Assembly: GCA_045605765.1 (NCBI GenBank)
Contig: JAZUQQ010000055.1
Span: 1 to 5,619 of the forward strand
Length of the DNA: 5,619 nucleotides
From: SIG672 sp045605765
GTDB lineage: Bacteria > Bacillota > Clostridia > Oscillospirales > CAG-272
Direction of reading: 5' to 3'
The notes under the pieces were generated by a model, which was not told where the DNA came from, searched no databases, and worked only from the letters and a program-made list of their open reading frames with translations. Shown in pieces: positions 1 through 5,619 of the stretch; position 1 is the first letter of the stretch, and each line of letters begins with the position of its first letter. Both the position numbers and the translations under genes were made by a program.

Positions 1-133
1 AATACTTATCGGAAAAACCAACCGTGCGGCATCTCAGGCGGCGCTTGACAAGCTTGCCGAAAAGACCGATAAGGAAGCGTATGTAATCGATATTACGGAT
101 AATAAGATTGCTATCGTCGGAACGACCGATAAC
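1..133. repeat. Left copy of a 133-bp perfect terminal direct repeat
   Basis: These bases match 5487-5619 at every position and in the same orientation, and both copies stop exactly at the window ends. Both are read in the same frame of the same gene (codons start at base 2 here and at 5488 in the other copy). This is the usual sign of a contig whose ends overlap, because the molecule is circular or because a tandem repeat was collapsed in assembly. A biological terminal repeat cannot be excluded from sequence alone, but it would not be expected to restore a complete gene when the ends are joined, as this one does. Confidence 0.97.
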
Positions 134-1435
134 GCTACTCAGCGCGCGGTAAAGCTCTTTGTTATGAATTACGTAAACGAATCCTCCGAGGGAAGCTCGA
201 TCAATATCAAGGCGGGCAAGACGGTAGTGCAGAGATATTACAGCGAAAGCGTTACCTTCCTTAACGGTGGAGCCGAATTGGAGGTCGGAAGTCGCGTAAC
301 CCTCTCAGAGGCAAACGGAATGACAGTCAAGTACGGCGTGCCGATGAACGTAAGCTCTAACCACTACCCCTCGATAACAGAACTCAAATATCAACCGAAT
401 AAAGAGGACAACGGAAAGCTGATCGCTCACTTCTGTCTGAGAGATAATATGACAGATTCGGACGCTTGCTTTGTGGAGAGTAGTGACGGAGGAAAAACAT
501 GGTCACTTCTTTCGCGCCCCGAGGAGCAAAGCAAGCCCGGTATTGCGGTAGGTCTCGCCCCCGGACAGATGTCTCACATATACGAGCTTCCCGCACAGCT
601 CGGCGAGTATCCGGCAGGAACTCTCGTATATGCAAGCGGGTCTATAAACTACTCGGTTCGCTCGGAAATATGGATGTGGTACAGCACAGACTGCGGAAAA
701 ACCTGGACGCAGACAGCCGAGATCGCAGAGGGCGGTGCGGTAAATCCCGTTTCCGGTTGGCACGAGCAATCGGGTGTCTGGGAGCCCTTCGTTTGGTACG
801 AGGACGGATATCTCTACTGCTTCTATTCGGACGACTCCGATCCCGAGCACGATCAGAAGCTTGTTTACAAGCGCTCTAAGAACGGTGTTAAATGGAGCAA
901 GATCGTTGACGTTTGCACCTTTGACGATCCGGTCGCCCGCCCCGGAATGTTCGTTATGACGAAAATGGGCAACGGCGAGTATTTTATGGTTTACGAGTAC
1001 GTAGCCGATCCGGACAATACCGGAGCTCCAATTTATTACAAGACCACCAAGGATATAACCGAATGGAACCCCAAGGACAAGGGAACGCTCATCGAAGATT
1101 CCAAGGGCGCGTATCCGAGTTCCGCTCCCTCGTGTGTGTGGACTCCCTACGGCGGAGAGTGCGGAACACTCATCGTTACCGCGGCGAGCACAAGAGAAAA
1201 GATATTCGTAAGCTTGGACTACGGAAAGACGTGGGAGCAGATAAAAAGCCCGCTCTCCTGCGCGAAGAAAAACGTAGACAGTTCTACTGGAAAGCCGTGT
1301 TACAGTGCAGGTCTGTGGCTTGGCAAGGACATGAAAACGATATATTTCATCAATACGACGACAGTCGAGAAAAGGGGCAATCCCGACTCGAAGGTTTGCG
1401 CTATTGAGTTCACCACGATAAGAATATACGACTAA
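2..1435 (+). CDS. Asp-box (BNR/sialidase-type) beta-propeller lipoprotein, 3' part; GH93-like (start lies across the window junction)
   Basis: The frame is open from base 2 to the TAA at 1433-1435. The ATG at 164 is not a credible start: it has no ribosome binding site and coding sequence continues upstream of it. Joined to 5197-5619 across the terminal overlap, the protein is 574 residues, and numbering here is for that form. Residues 142-160 finish an alpha/beta N-terminal domain. The rest is a propeller with Asp boxes at 257-264 (SSDGGKTW), 325-332 (STDCGKTW) and 501-508 (SLDYGKTW), plus a degenerate one at 389-395. The order WEPF (E358), YSDD, RPGM (410-413), NGEY and VYE (E429) resembles family GH93 exo-arabinanases and related BNR proteins. 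E358 and E429 are candidate catalytic acids by analogy only. The likely role is cleaving or binding a glycan at the cell surface; sialidase activity is not shown. Ten cysteines in this part are unusual for an exported protein and fit an anaerobe. A terminator follows 6 bp after the stop. Confidence 0.88.
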   Translation: MLIGKTNRAASQAALDKLAEKTDKEAYVIDITDNKIAIVGTTDNATQRAVKLFVMNYVNESSEGSSINIKAGKTVVQRYYSESVTFLNGGAELEVGSRVTLSEANGMTVKYGVPMNVSSNHYPSITELKYQPNKEDNGKLIAHFCLRDNMTDSDACFVESSDGGKTWSLLSRPEEQSKPGIAVGLAPGQMSHIYELPAQLGEYPAGTLVYASGSINYSVRSEIWMWYSTDCGKTWTQTAEIAEGGAVNPVSGWHEQSGVWEPFVWYEDGYLYCFYSDDSDPEHDQKLVYKRSKNGVKWSKIVDVCTFDDPVARPGMFVMTKMGNGEYFMVYEYVADPDNTGAPIYYKTTKDITEWNPKDKGTLIEDSKGAYPSSAPSCVWTPYGGECGTLIVTAASTREKIFVSLDYGKTWEQIKSPLSCAKKNVDSSTGKPCYSAGLWLGKDMKTIYFINTTTVEKRGNPDSKVCAIEFTTIRIYD

Positions 1436-1441
1436 AATCTT

Positions 1442-1470
1442 AAACGGCAGAGGATTCCTCTGCCGTTTTT
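1442..1470 (+). terminator. Rho-independent terminator of the lipoprotein gene
   Basis: A perfect stem pairs 1442-1453 with 1457-1468 around the 3-nt loop ATT (core CGGCAGAGG / CCTCTGCCG). The T run 1466-1470 closes it. It begins 6 bp after the stop codon at 1435. The A's at the 5' foot mean it could also work weakly on the opposite strand. Confidence 0.93.
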
Positions 1471-1510
1471 GTCACGGCGACATCAAATGCAAAGTGCAGA
1501 GTAAAGAGTT

Positions 1511-1556
1511 AAGATGTATTTGTTCCGCAAAGCGAAAATGAACAAAGACGCATCTT
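1511..1556. repeat. Long imperfect inverted repeat
   Basis: AAGATG (1511-1516) pairs with CATCTT (1551-1556). After a small internal loop, TTTGTTC (1519-1525) pairs with GAACAAA (1540-1546). A small CGC/GCG stem (1526-1528 with 1532-1534) can form inside. There is no T tract, so it is not a typical terminator. It resembles the imperfect palindromes of interspersed intergenic repeats, but that identity is inferred. Confidence 0.6.
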
Positions 1557-1635
1557 GCAAGTAATCTGTATATACTGTAATTTATATTCGCAGGAGTGAG
1601 CCAAGGCGCATTCCCATCGCGCCGCATCTTGTCGT

Positions 1636-1690
1636 AACGCCGCGTGTGGCGCGGCGTTTTAAAAACGCGCGGGCGTCAATGCGCGTTTTT
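1636..1690. terminator. Two tandem GC-rich hairpins, possibly backup or bidirectional terminators
   Basis: Hairpin 1 has a 9-bp stem, AACGCCGCG (1636-1644) with CGCGGCGTT (1650-1658), a 5-nt loop and a T run to 1660. Hairpin 2 pairs AAAAACGCGC (1661-1670) with GCGCGTTTTT (1681-1690) around a 10-nt loop. Its A and T feet make it symmetrical, as expected for a bidirectional terminator. The linker can form a third, competing pairing, GCGTTTT (1654-1660) with AAAACGC (1662-1668). No gene lies directly upstream in either direction, so the function as a terminator is uncertain. Confidence 0.5.
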
Positions 1691-1706
1691 AATAGAGCGA
1701 AGGTTT

Positions 1707-1776
1707 CCAAAGGAAGAGAAACTTCTCGTCCTTTGGCGTTCTTTGCGAAGCGTTTCTTTCGGCAAAGAAATGCTTC
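1707..1776. repeat. Pair of strong adjacent hairpins
   Basis: The first hairpin pairs CCAAAGGA (1707-1714) with TCCTTTGG (1729-1736). After one A/G mismatch it continues as GAGA (1716-1719) with TCTC (1724-1727). The second pairs GAAGC (1747-1751) with GCTTC (1772-1776), then a G-T wobble, then TTTCTTT (1753-1759) with AAAGAAA (1764-1770), closed by the tetraloop CGGC. Neither is followed by a T tract, so they look like structured repeat or RNA elements. They lie upstream of the ABC gene's promoter and so are not in its leader. Confidence 0.6.
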
Positions 1777-1844
1777 AATGTTACTCGCGAACGCGTCTTG
1801 GTGTGTTCATGCAAACTAAGCCATTCAAATTTCGACGGTCAGGA

Positions 1845-1856
1845 GCTTTGCAAAGC
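1845..1856. promoter_or_regulatory. Perfect 12-bp palindrome GCTTTGCAAAGC, possible operator
   Basis: The palindrome lies about 40 bp upstream of the -35 box of the ABC gene. Its half-site GCTTTGC recurs at 1912-1918, overlapping the extended -10, and its complement GCAAAGC occurs at 1527-1533. Placement near a promoter and a repeated half-site fit a regulator site, but no regulator gene is in the window, and chance or a repeat element would also explain it. Confidence 0.25.
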
Positions 1857-1895
1857 AAAAATTCCCAGTGTTTATAAAATTTTCAAATAAATTAA

Positions 1896-1924
1896 ATGAT
1901 AAATACATAAGGCTTTGCTATAAT
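1896..1924 (+). promoter_or_regulatory. Sigma-A-type promoter with extended -10 for the ABC transporter gene
   Basis: The -10 box TATAAT (1919-1924) matches the consensus exactly and is preceded by TGC, an extended -10. A weak -35 box, ATGATA (1896-1901, four of six matches), lies 17 bp upstream in an AT-rich region. Transcription would start near 1931, leaving a leader of about 25 nt, too short for a riboswitch. Control would therefore be at initiation. Confidence 0.75.
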
Positions 1925-1940
1925 GGATTATATTCTATAA

Positions 1941-1946
1941 AAGAGG
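1941..1946 (+). promoter_or_regulatory. Ribosome binding site AAGAGG that decides the ABC gene start
   Basis: AAGAGG touches the in-frame TTG at 1947, leaving no spacer, but sits 9 nt before the in-frame TTG at 1956. The second spacing is normal, so 1956 is the better start. Confidence 0.75.
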
Positions 1947-1955
1947 TTGATAAAA

Positions 1956-4900
1956 TTGCTTGAACTTAGAGACATAGTTAAACTTTATCACACGGGAGAT
2001 CTGGTTACTACGGCGCTTAGTGGAGCGTCACTCTCGTTTAGGAAAAACGAATTCGTTTCCATTCTCGGACCCTCAGGATGCGGAAAGACGACCCTTCTCA
2101 ATATCATTGGCGGACTTGACAGATATACGAGCGGTGATCTTATTATAAATGGCGTTTCCACCAAGGATTATAAGGACAGCGATTGGGACGCTTACCGAAA
2201 TCACTCGATAGGCTTCGTTTTTCAGAGCTACAACCTGATCCCGCATCAGAGCGTGCTCTCTAACGTTGAGCTTGCGCTCACCCTTTCGGGCGTACCCAAG
2301 CAGGAGCGTCGCCGCAGGGCAAAAGAGGCTCTAGAAATGGTCGGACTTGGAGATCAGCTTCATAAAAAGCCCAATCAGATGTCGGGCGGACAGATGCAGA
2401 GAGTCGCGATCGCGCGCGCACTTGTAAACGATCCCGATATTCTGCTTGCAGACGAGCCGACCGGCGCACTCGATAGCGCGACGAGCGTCCAAGTTATGGA
2501 GATACTCAAAAAGGTCTCCGAAAAGCGACTCGTTATAATGGTAACCCACAACCCTGAGCTTGCAGAGCAGTATTCGACGAGAATAGTTCGCCTGCGCGAC
2601 GGCGTTGTTATCAGCGACTCCTCTTCCTTTGACGCCTCTGCGCCCTATAACAAGAAGGAAGAAAATATTTCCGAAACGGGCAAAAAGGGAGCAAAGCCGA
2701 TAAAAAAGAAGAAGGAAAGAAAGCCCTCAATGTCCTTCTGGACCGCGCTCTCGCTCTCCTTTAATAACCTTATGACAAAGCGCGCTCGGACGCTTCTCAC
2801 CTCGTTTGCGGGAAGTATCGGAATTATCGGCATTGCGCTAATTCTCGCGGTGTCACAGGGTATAAATGCGTTTATCGTGCAGGTGCAGGAGGATACCCTT
2901 TCGACCTATCCTCTCTCGATACTGAAGGAAACGCAAAATATGTCGGCAATGCTCTCTGCGATGACGAGCGTATCGGACACTGCCGACCACACAGACTCGA
3001 ACAAGATCTACGTTGACGACTCACTGGGTACGATGATGCACGCTATGGCGTCAACCGTTGACAACAATCTCGAAGCGTTCAAGGCTTATCTTGATAAAAA
3101 TTACGACGATATAAAGGACTACGTCAGCGATATTCAGTACACCTACGATTATGATATGCACGTCTTTAACTCGGACGGCACGGTGGAGATAGGAATGGAC
3201 ACTATGCTCGATAATATGGGCGAGGCATTCTCGGGACTTTCGGAAATGGCAGCAATGTCCGGCGGTATGGACGTTTTCTCGGAGATGCTGAACAATCAGG
3301 CACTCCTTGATCAACAGTACGACGTTATAGCAGGCGAGTGGCCCTCCGAGGCAAACGAGGTCGTGCTCGTTGTAAACTCGAATAATACGATAAGCAAGAT
3401 GGCTCTTTATATGCTCGGCGTGCTTCCTCACGACGACCTTGAAGATATAATGAACTCGCTTATGACAAACGGCGAGTACGATTCTACGCCGATGGATCCG
3501 TACGACTTCGATTATTTTCTCAATATGAAGTTCAGACTGCTTATTTCCTCTGATTTCTACGCCAAGGGTGATCACACCTATACGTATGAAAACGACGAGT
3601 ATAACGTCTGGAACGATCTTCGCATTTTGCCCGGCTACGATCAGGCGACCTTTGTAAAGGATCGCGGAATCGAGCTCAAAATATCGGGTATCGTACGTCC
3701 TAAGGAGAGCGCGACCGCGACCTCTATTGCAGGTGCAGTCGGATACACCAAGGCGCTCACCGATTACGTGATCTCCGAAACGGGCAAGAGCGAGATAATC
3801 GCTCAGCAGAAGAAAACGCCCACGGTAAACGTCCTCACGGGACTCACCTTCGAGAGAACACACTACACACCCGAAAACATCGGCGAGCTCATCGACAAGA
3901 TAGACAACTCCACAATGGAGCAGTTCTACGCATATATGACCGAAATGATCAAGACAAACCCCGAACTTTCTCAGCAGCTTACGGTAACCAAGGACAACTT
4001 CGCGGGTATGTTTATGCTTATGCCTACCGAAATTCAGGCAAATATACTGACAGGTATGATCTCTGCCGCGAGCGCCGCAGATCCTTACGGCACGGCAGGG
4101 CTGTTTACGGTAATAAGCGCAATGACCGAAAATAAAGTACAGGTCACTCCCGACAACTTTGTAATGCTTCTTCCTTCGCTCGATATGCCGCATGTTTATA
4201 CCGCGCTTGTCGGCGTAGAGCCAAATGAGCAGATGCCTTTCCCTGTGAAAGGACTTGTAGCTCTTGCGGGCGATACGGTTATGAGCGGAATATATGACAA
4301 TATGACCAAGGCGCTCCTCGAGCTCGAAGTAAACGAGGAAATATTCGTAAGTATTCTCGGAACGCTTACCGCCGAGGACGAGAACTTCATTATGATCGAG
4401 GAAACGCTTTACAATATGGCGCCTCAGATCGACGCGACCTTAGAGAGCGTGCTCGACGAGCTCGATGCTATCGAGTCGGCAAAGCCCGCCTCAATAAATT
4501 TCTACGCAAAGGATTTCGAGTCTAAGGACGTTATAGAGCAGTTCATCGCCGATTACAACGCCTCGGCAAGCGATGCCGACAAGCTCGAATATACCGACGT
4601 TGTCGGCATTATGATGTCCTCGGTAACAACGATAATTAACGCTATAACCTACGTTCTTATAGCATTCGTTGCGATCTCGCTCGTCGTGTCCTCGATAATG
4701 ATAGGAGTTATAACTCTTATCTCGGTTCAGGAAAGAACCAAGGAGATCGGAATTTTAAGAGCGATCGGAGCGTCGAAGCGCAACGTATCGAGTATGTTCA
4801 ATGCCGAAACGATGATCGTCGGATTTTCGGCAGGACTTATCGGCGTGATCGTTACCTACCTGTTCTGCATACCGATAAATCTCATTCTTCGTGCTCTCAC

Positions 4901-5048
4901 GGGACTCGAAAACCTTAGAGCCTTCCTTCCTTGGGAAGCGGCGATCCTGCTTGTCATTATAAGCATAGTTCTTACACTCTTCTCAGGAATAATCCCTTCG
5001 AGAAGCGCGGCAAAGAAGGATCCTGTGGTAGCGCTCAGGACAGAGTAA
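1956..5048 (+). CDS. MacB/FtsX-type ABC exporter, fused ATPase and permease, with a very large extracellular domain
   Basis: The product has 1030 residues from the TTG at 1956, which gives the typical opening MLELRDIVKLY; a TTG at 1947 would add three residues. Residues 1-220 are a complete ATPase of the MacB/LolD class: Walker A GPSGCGKT (38-45), Q-loop Q90, signature MSGGQ (142-146), Walker B ILLADE with D166 and E167, D-loop ALD (171-173) and H198. A lysine-rich linker (243-256) precedes TM1 (about 285-306). Residues about 304-887 are an extracellular domain, then TM2 (890-919), a cytoplasmic coupling segment ERTKEIGILRAIGAS (926-940), TM3 (951-974) and TM4 (994-1014), the standard FtsX domain. 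Such proteins act as homodimers that turn ATP hydrolysis into movement of the outer domain, exporting peptides, drugs or lipoproteins. The extracellular part is much longer than that of MacB. No MacA-like adaptor, two-component system or peptide precursor lies nearby, so the substrate is unknown. No clear terminator follows. Confidence 0.92.
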   Translation: MLELRDIVKLYHTGDLVTTALSGASLSFRKNEFVSILGPSGCGKTTLLNIIGGLDRYTSGDLIINGVSTKDYKDSDWDAYRNHSIGFVFQSYNLIPHQSVLSNVELALTLSGVPKQERRRRAKEALEMVGLGDQLHKKPNQMSGGQMQRVAIARALVNDPDILLADEPTGALDSATSVQVMEILKKVSEKRLVIMVTHNPELAEQYSTRIVRLRDGVVISDSSSFDASAPYNKKEENISETGKKGAKPIKKKKERKPSMSFWTALSLSFNNLMTKRARTLLTSFAGSIGIIGIALILAVSQGINAFIVQVQEDTLSTYPLSILKETQNMSAMLSAMTSVSDTADHTDSNKIYVDDSLGTMMHAMASTVDNNLEAFKAYLDKNYDDIKDYVSDIQYTYDYDMHVFNSDGTVEIGMDTMLDNMGEAFSGLSEMAAMSGGMDVFSEMLNNQALLDQQYDVIAGEWPSEANEVVLVVNSNNTISKMALYMLGVLPHDDLEDIMNSLMTNGEYDSTPMDPYDFDYFLNMKFRLLISSDFYAKGDHTYTYENDEYNVWNDLRILPGYDQATFVKDRGIELKISGIVRPKESATATSIAGAVGYTKALTDYVISETGKSEIIAQQKKTPTVNVLTGLTFERTHYTPENIGELIDKIDNSTMEQFYAYMTEMIKTNPELSQQLTVTKDNFAGMFMLMPTEIQANILTGMISAASAADPYGTAGLFTVISAMTENKVQVTPDNFVMLLPSLDMPHVYTALVGVEPNEQMPFPVKGLVALAGDTVMSGIYDNMTKALLELEVNEEIFVSILGTLTAEDENFIMIEETLYNMAPQIDATLESVLDELDAIESAKPASINFYAKDFESKDVIEQFIADYNASASDADKLEYTDVVGIMMSSVTTIINAITYVLIAFVAISLVVSSIMIGVITLISVQERTKEIGILRAIGASKRNVSSMFNAETMIVGFSAGLIGVIVTYLFCIPINLILRALTGLENLRAFLPWEAAILLVIISIVLTLFSGIIPSRSAAKKDPVVALRTE

Positions 5049-5134
5049 CAACCGCTCGCTGGGAAAGACCTTTGACTGTGGTTACACAATCCTATACAAA
5101 AATGAGCTAAAACTACTATTTTTATACGCATTGA

Positions 5135-5163
5135 TTGAAAAGCAACCCGAAATATGGTAAAAT
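5135..5163 (+). promoter_or_regulatory. Sigma-A-type promoter for the lipoprotein/propeller gene
   Basis: TTGAAA (5135-5140) and TAAAAT (5158-5163) are separated by 17 bp, the optimal spacing, and each box has five of six consensus matches. The start point would be near 5170, giving a leader of about 27 nt. No convincing terminator is seen between the ABC stop (5048) and this site, so readthrough from the ABC gene is also possible. The 86 bp before it (5049-5134) hold nothing else recognisable. Confidence 0.72.
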
Positions 5164-5180
5164 TATGATATAACCCATTG

Positions 5181-5187
5181 AAAGGAA
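5181..5187 (+). promoter_or_regulatory. Ribosome binding site of the lipoprotein gene
   Basis: AAAGGAA lies 9 nt before the ATG at 5197. Together with the lipoprotein signal that begins at this ATG, it fixes the true start of the propeller gene. Confidence 0.8.
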
Positions 5188-5196
5188 CGGCATATT

Positions 5197-5619
5197 ATGT
5201 TAAAGACAAGTATTTTTATAAAAACGATTTTTCTCGTTCTTGTATTTTCGCTTGTTCTCTCGTCGTTTGCGGCTTGTGTAAACGACGACTCAGACGATGA
5301 TACTCCCGACGGAAACAATACTTCGGATAAGTTGTGTGATATTACAGGATACACGATAGTCCGTGCAGGTATGGCAAACAAGCGAGTTACTACGCAAACG
5401 GTAAACCTTAAATCGGCGATAAAGGATCGCATTGGTCTTGATCTTGCGGTTGCGGTTGATGACGATGCGCCTGAGACCGAAAAAGAAATACTTATCGGAA
5501 AAACCAACCGTGCGGCATCTCAGGCGGCGCTTGACAAGCTTGCCGAAAAGACCGATAAGGAAGCGTATGTAATCGATATTACGGATAATAAGATTGCTAT
5601 CGTCGGAACGACCGATAAC
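5197..5619 (+). CDS. Lipoprotein with Asp-box propeller, 5' part (N-terminal 141 codons; continues at base 134 after circular joining)
   Basis: The frame opens with a lipoprotein signal: K3 and K9, a hydrophobic run (about 11-24) and the lipobox FAAC, with C27 as the predicted lipidated residue. An acidic, Asp/Asn-rich tether follows (about 29-45). Residues about 50-141 begin an alpha/beta domain containing EILIGKTNR (97-105) and the alternating strand AYVIDI..NKIAIVG. This pattern recalls the small N-terminal domains of GH20 and GH67 enzymes that occur in many Clostridia lipoproteins; the match is by eye and only moderately certain. The frame reaches the window end without a stop. The last 133 bases repeat bases 1-133 in frame, so the gene continues with codon 142 at base 134 and ends at 1435, giving 574 residues. 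The protein should be anchored to the outer face of the membrane. Confidence 0.87.
   Translation, partial: MLKTSIFIKTIFLVLVFSLVLSSFAACVNDDSDDDTPDGNNTSDKLCDITGYTIVRAGMANKRVTTQTVNLKSAIKDRIGLDLAVAVDDDAPETEKEILIGKTNRAASQAALDKLAEKTDKEAYVIDITDNKIAIVGTTDN
5487..5619. repeat. Right copy of the 133-bp perfect terminal direct repeat
   Basis: This copy is identical to 1-133 and in frame with it. Removing one copy gives a 5486-bp closed unit in which the lipoprotein gene is complete, with promoter, ribosome binding site, signal peptide, all domains and terminator. Confidence 0.97.

Larger units (their letters stand above)
1471..1946. other. Non-coding intergenic stretch rich in hairpins
   Basis: About 475 bp between the terminator and the ABC transporter gene have no credible gene. 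The stretch starts with a purine-rich part (1487-1516) in which AGAGT-like words recur. Several inverted repeats follow (about 1511-1556, 1605-1623, 1636-1658, 1661-1690, 1707-1736, 1747-1776). Then come a perfect 12-bp palindrome at 1845-1856, an AT-rich part (about 1870-1910) and the promoter of the next gene. The 9-mer CGCATCTTG occurs at 1549-1557 and 1623-1631. The density of structure suggests an interspersed intergenic repeat or backup terminators. No tRNA, rRNA or known riboswitch is recognised. Confidence 0.75.

Noticed and set aside
499..879. A 126-codon + strand frame inside the propeller gene
   Set aside because: It is in another frame of a well-supported coding region, Arg-rich, and without a domain or ribosome binding site.
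164..1435. Propeller gene starting at the ATG at 164
   Set aside because: The frame is open upstream to base 2, there is no ribosome binding site before 164, and joining the ends supplies a true start with promoter, Shine-Dalgarno and lipoprotein signal.
1555..1583. Possible promoter TTGCAA with TAATTT for an intergenic RNA
   Set aside because: Both boxes match consensus poorly (four and three of six), and the better -10-like TATACT at 1571-1576 has no -35 at suitable spacing.
1644..1877. A 77-codon + strand frame in the intergenic region
   Set aside because: It runs through four hairpin arms, has no ribosome binding site, starts inside a stem-loop and has no recognisable domain; it is best explained as an open frame in a repeat.
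3051..4193. A 380-codon - strand frame opposite the ABC gene
   Set aside because: It is fully antisense to a clear transporter gene. The protein is rich in His, Cys, Arg and Val from reverse reading of GAC/GTA-type codons, and no domain or start signal is seen.
5049..5090. Possible terminator after the ABC gene
   Set aside because: Only a short AACC/GGTT pairing across a long loop is seen, with no T tract, so a terminator cannot be supported.
5163..5507. A - strand frame opposite the lipoprotein gene start
   Set aside because: It lies opposite the promoter, signal peptide and N-terminal domain of the sense gene and has a low-complexity Ser/Thr/Arg composition typical of an antisense shadow.
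1..5619. CRISPR array, tRNA, rRNA or insertion sequence
   Set aside because: No regularly spaced repeats, cloverleaf, rRNA-like sequence or transposase was found on either strand.

Overview
The window looks like DNA from an uncultured Gram-positive-type anaerobe, most likely a gut or rumen Clostridia (Oscillospirales/Christensenellales-like). This is inferred from codon style, Shine-Dalgarno-led genes, a Gram-positive-style lipoprotein signal and the type of ABC exporter; no marker gene fixes the taxon. Both genes lie on the + strand, and nothing on the - strand looks coding.

The most important feature is at the ends. Bases 1-133 are identical to bases 5487-5619, and both copies lie in the same reading frame of the same gene. 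Joining the ends at this overlap gives a 5486-bp closed unit. The split gene then becomes one intact 574-residue reading frame: a lipoprotein signal, an alpha/beta N-terminal domain and an Asp-box (BNR/sialidase-type) beta-propeller with GH93-like sequence blocks. The window is therefore either a circular molecule linearised inside this gene, or a collapsed tandem repeat of a two-gene chromosomal unit. No replication, mobilisation, recombinase or phage gene is present, so the second reading is at least as likely as a real plasmid.

Layout: 1-1435 is the 3' part of the lipoprotein/propeller gene. A strong intrinsic terminator follows at 1442-1470. About 475 bp of non-coding DNA (1471-1946) holds a dense series of hairpins, a 12-bp perfect palindrome, and a promoter with an extended -10 close to the next gene. 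1956-5048 encodes a MacB/FtsX-type ABC exporter half-transporter with its ATPase fused to the permease and an unusually large extracellular domain. 5049-5196 is a short spacer with a good sigma-A-type promoter and a ribosome binding site. 5197-5619 is the 5' part of the lipoprotein/propeller gene.

In the closed unit the ABC exporter precedes the lipoprotein gene by 148 bp, but each gene has its own promoter. The sequence gives no direct evidence that the two proteins work together. The lipoprotein probably acts on or binds a glycan (arabinan- or sialoside-like) outside the cell. The exporter's substrate cannot be read from the sequence.
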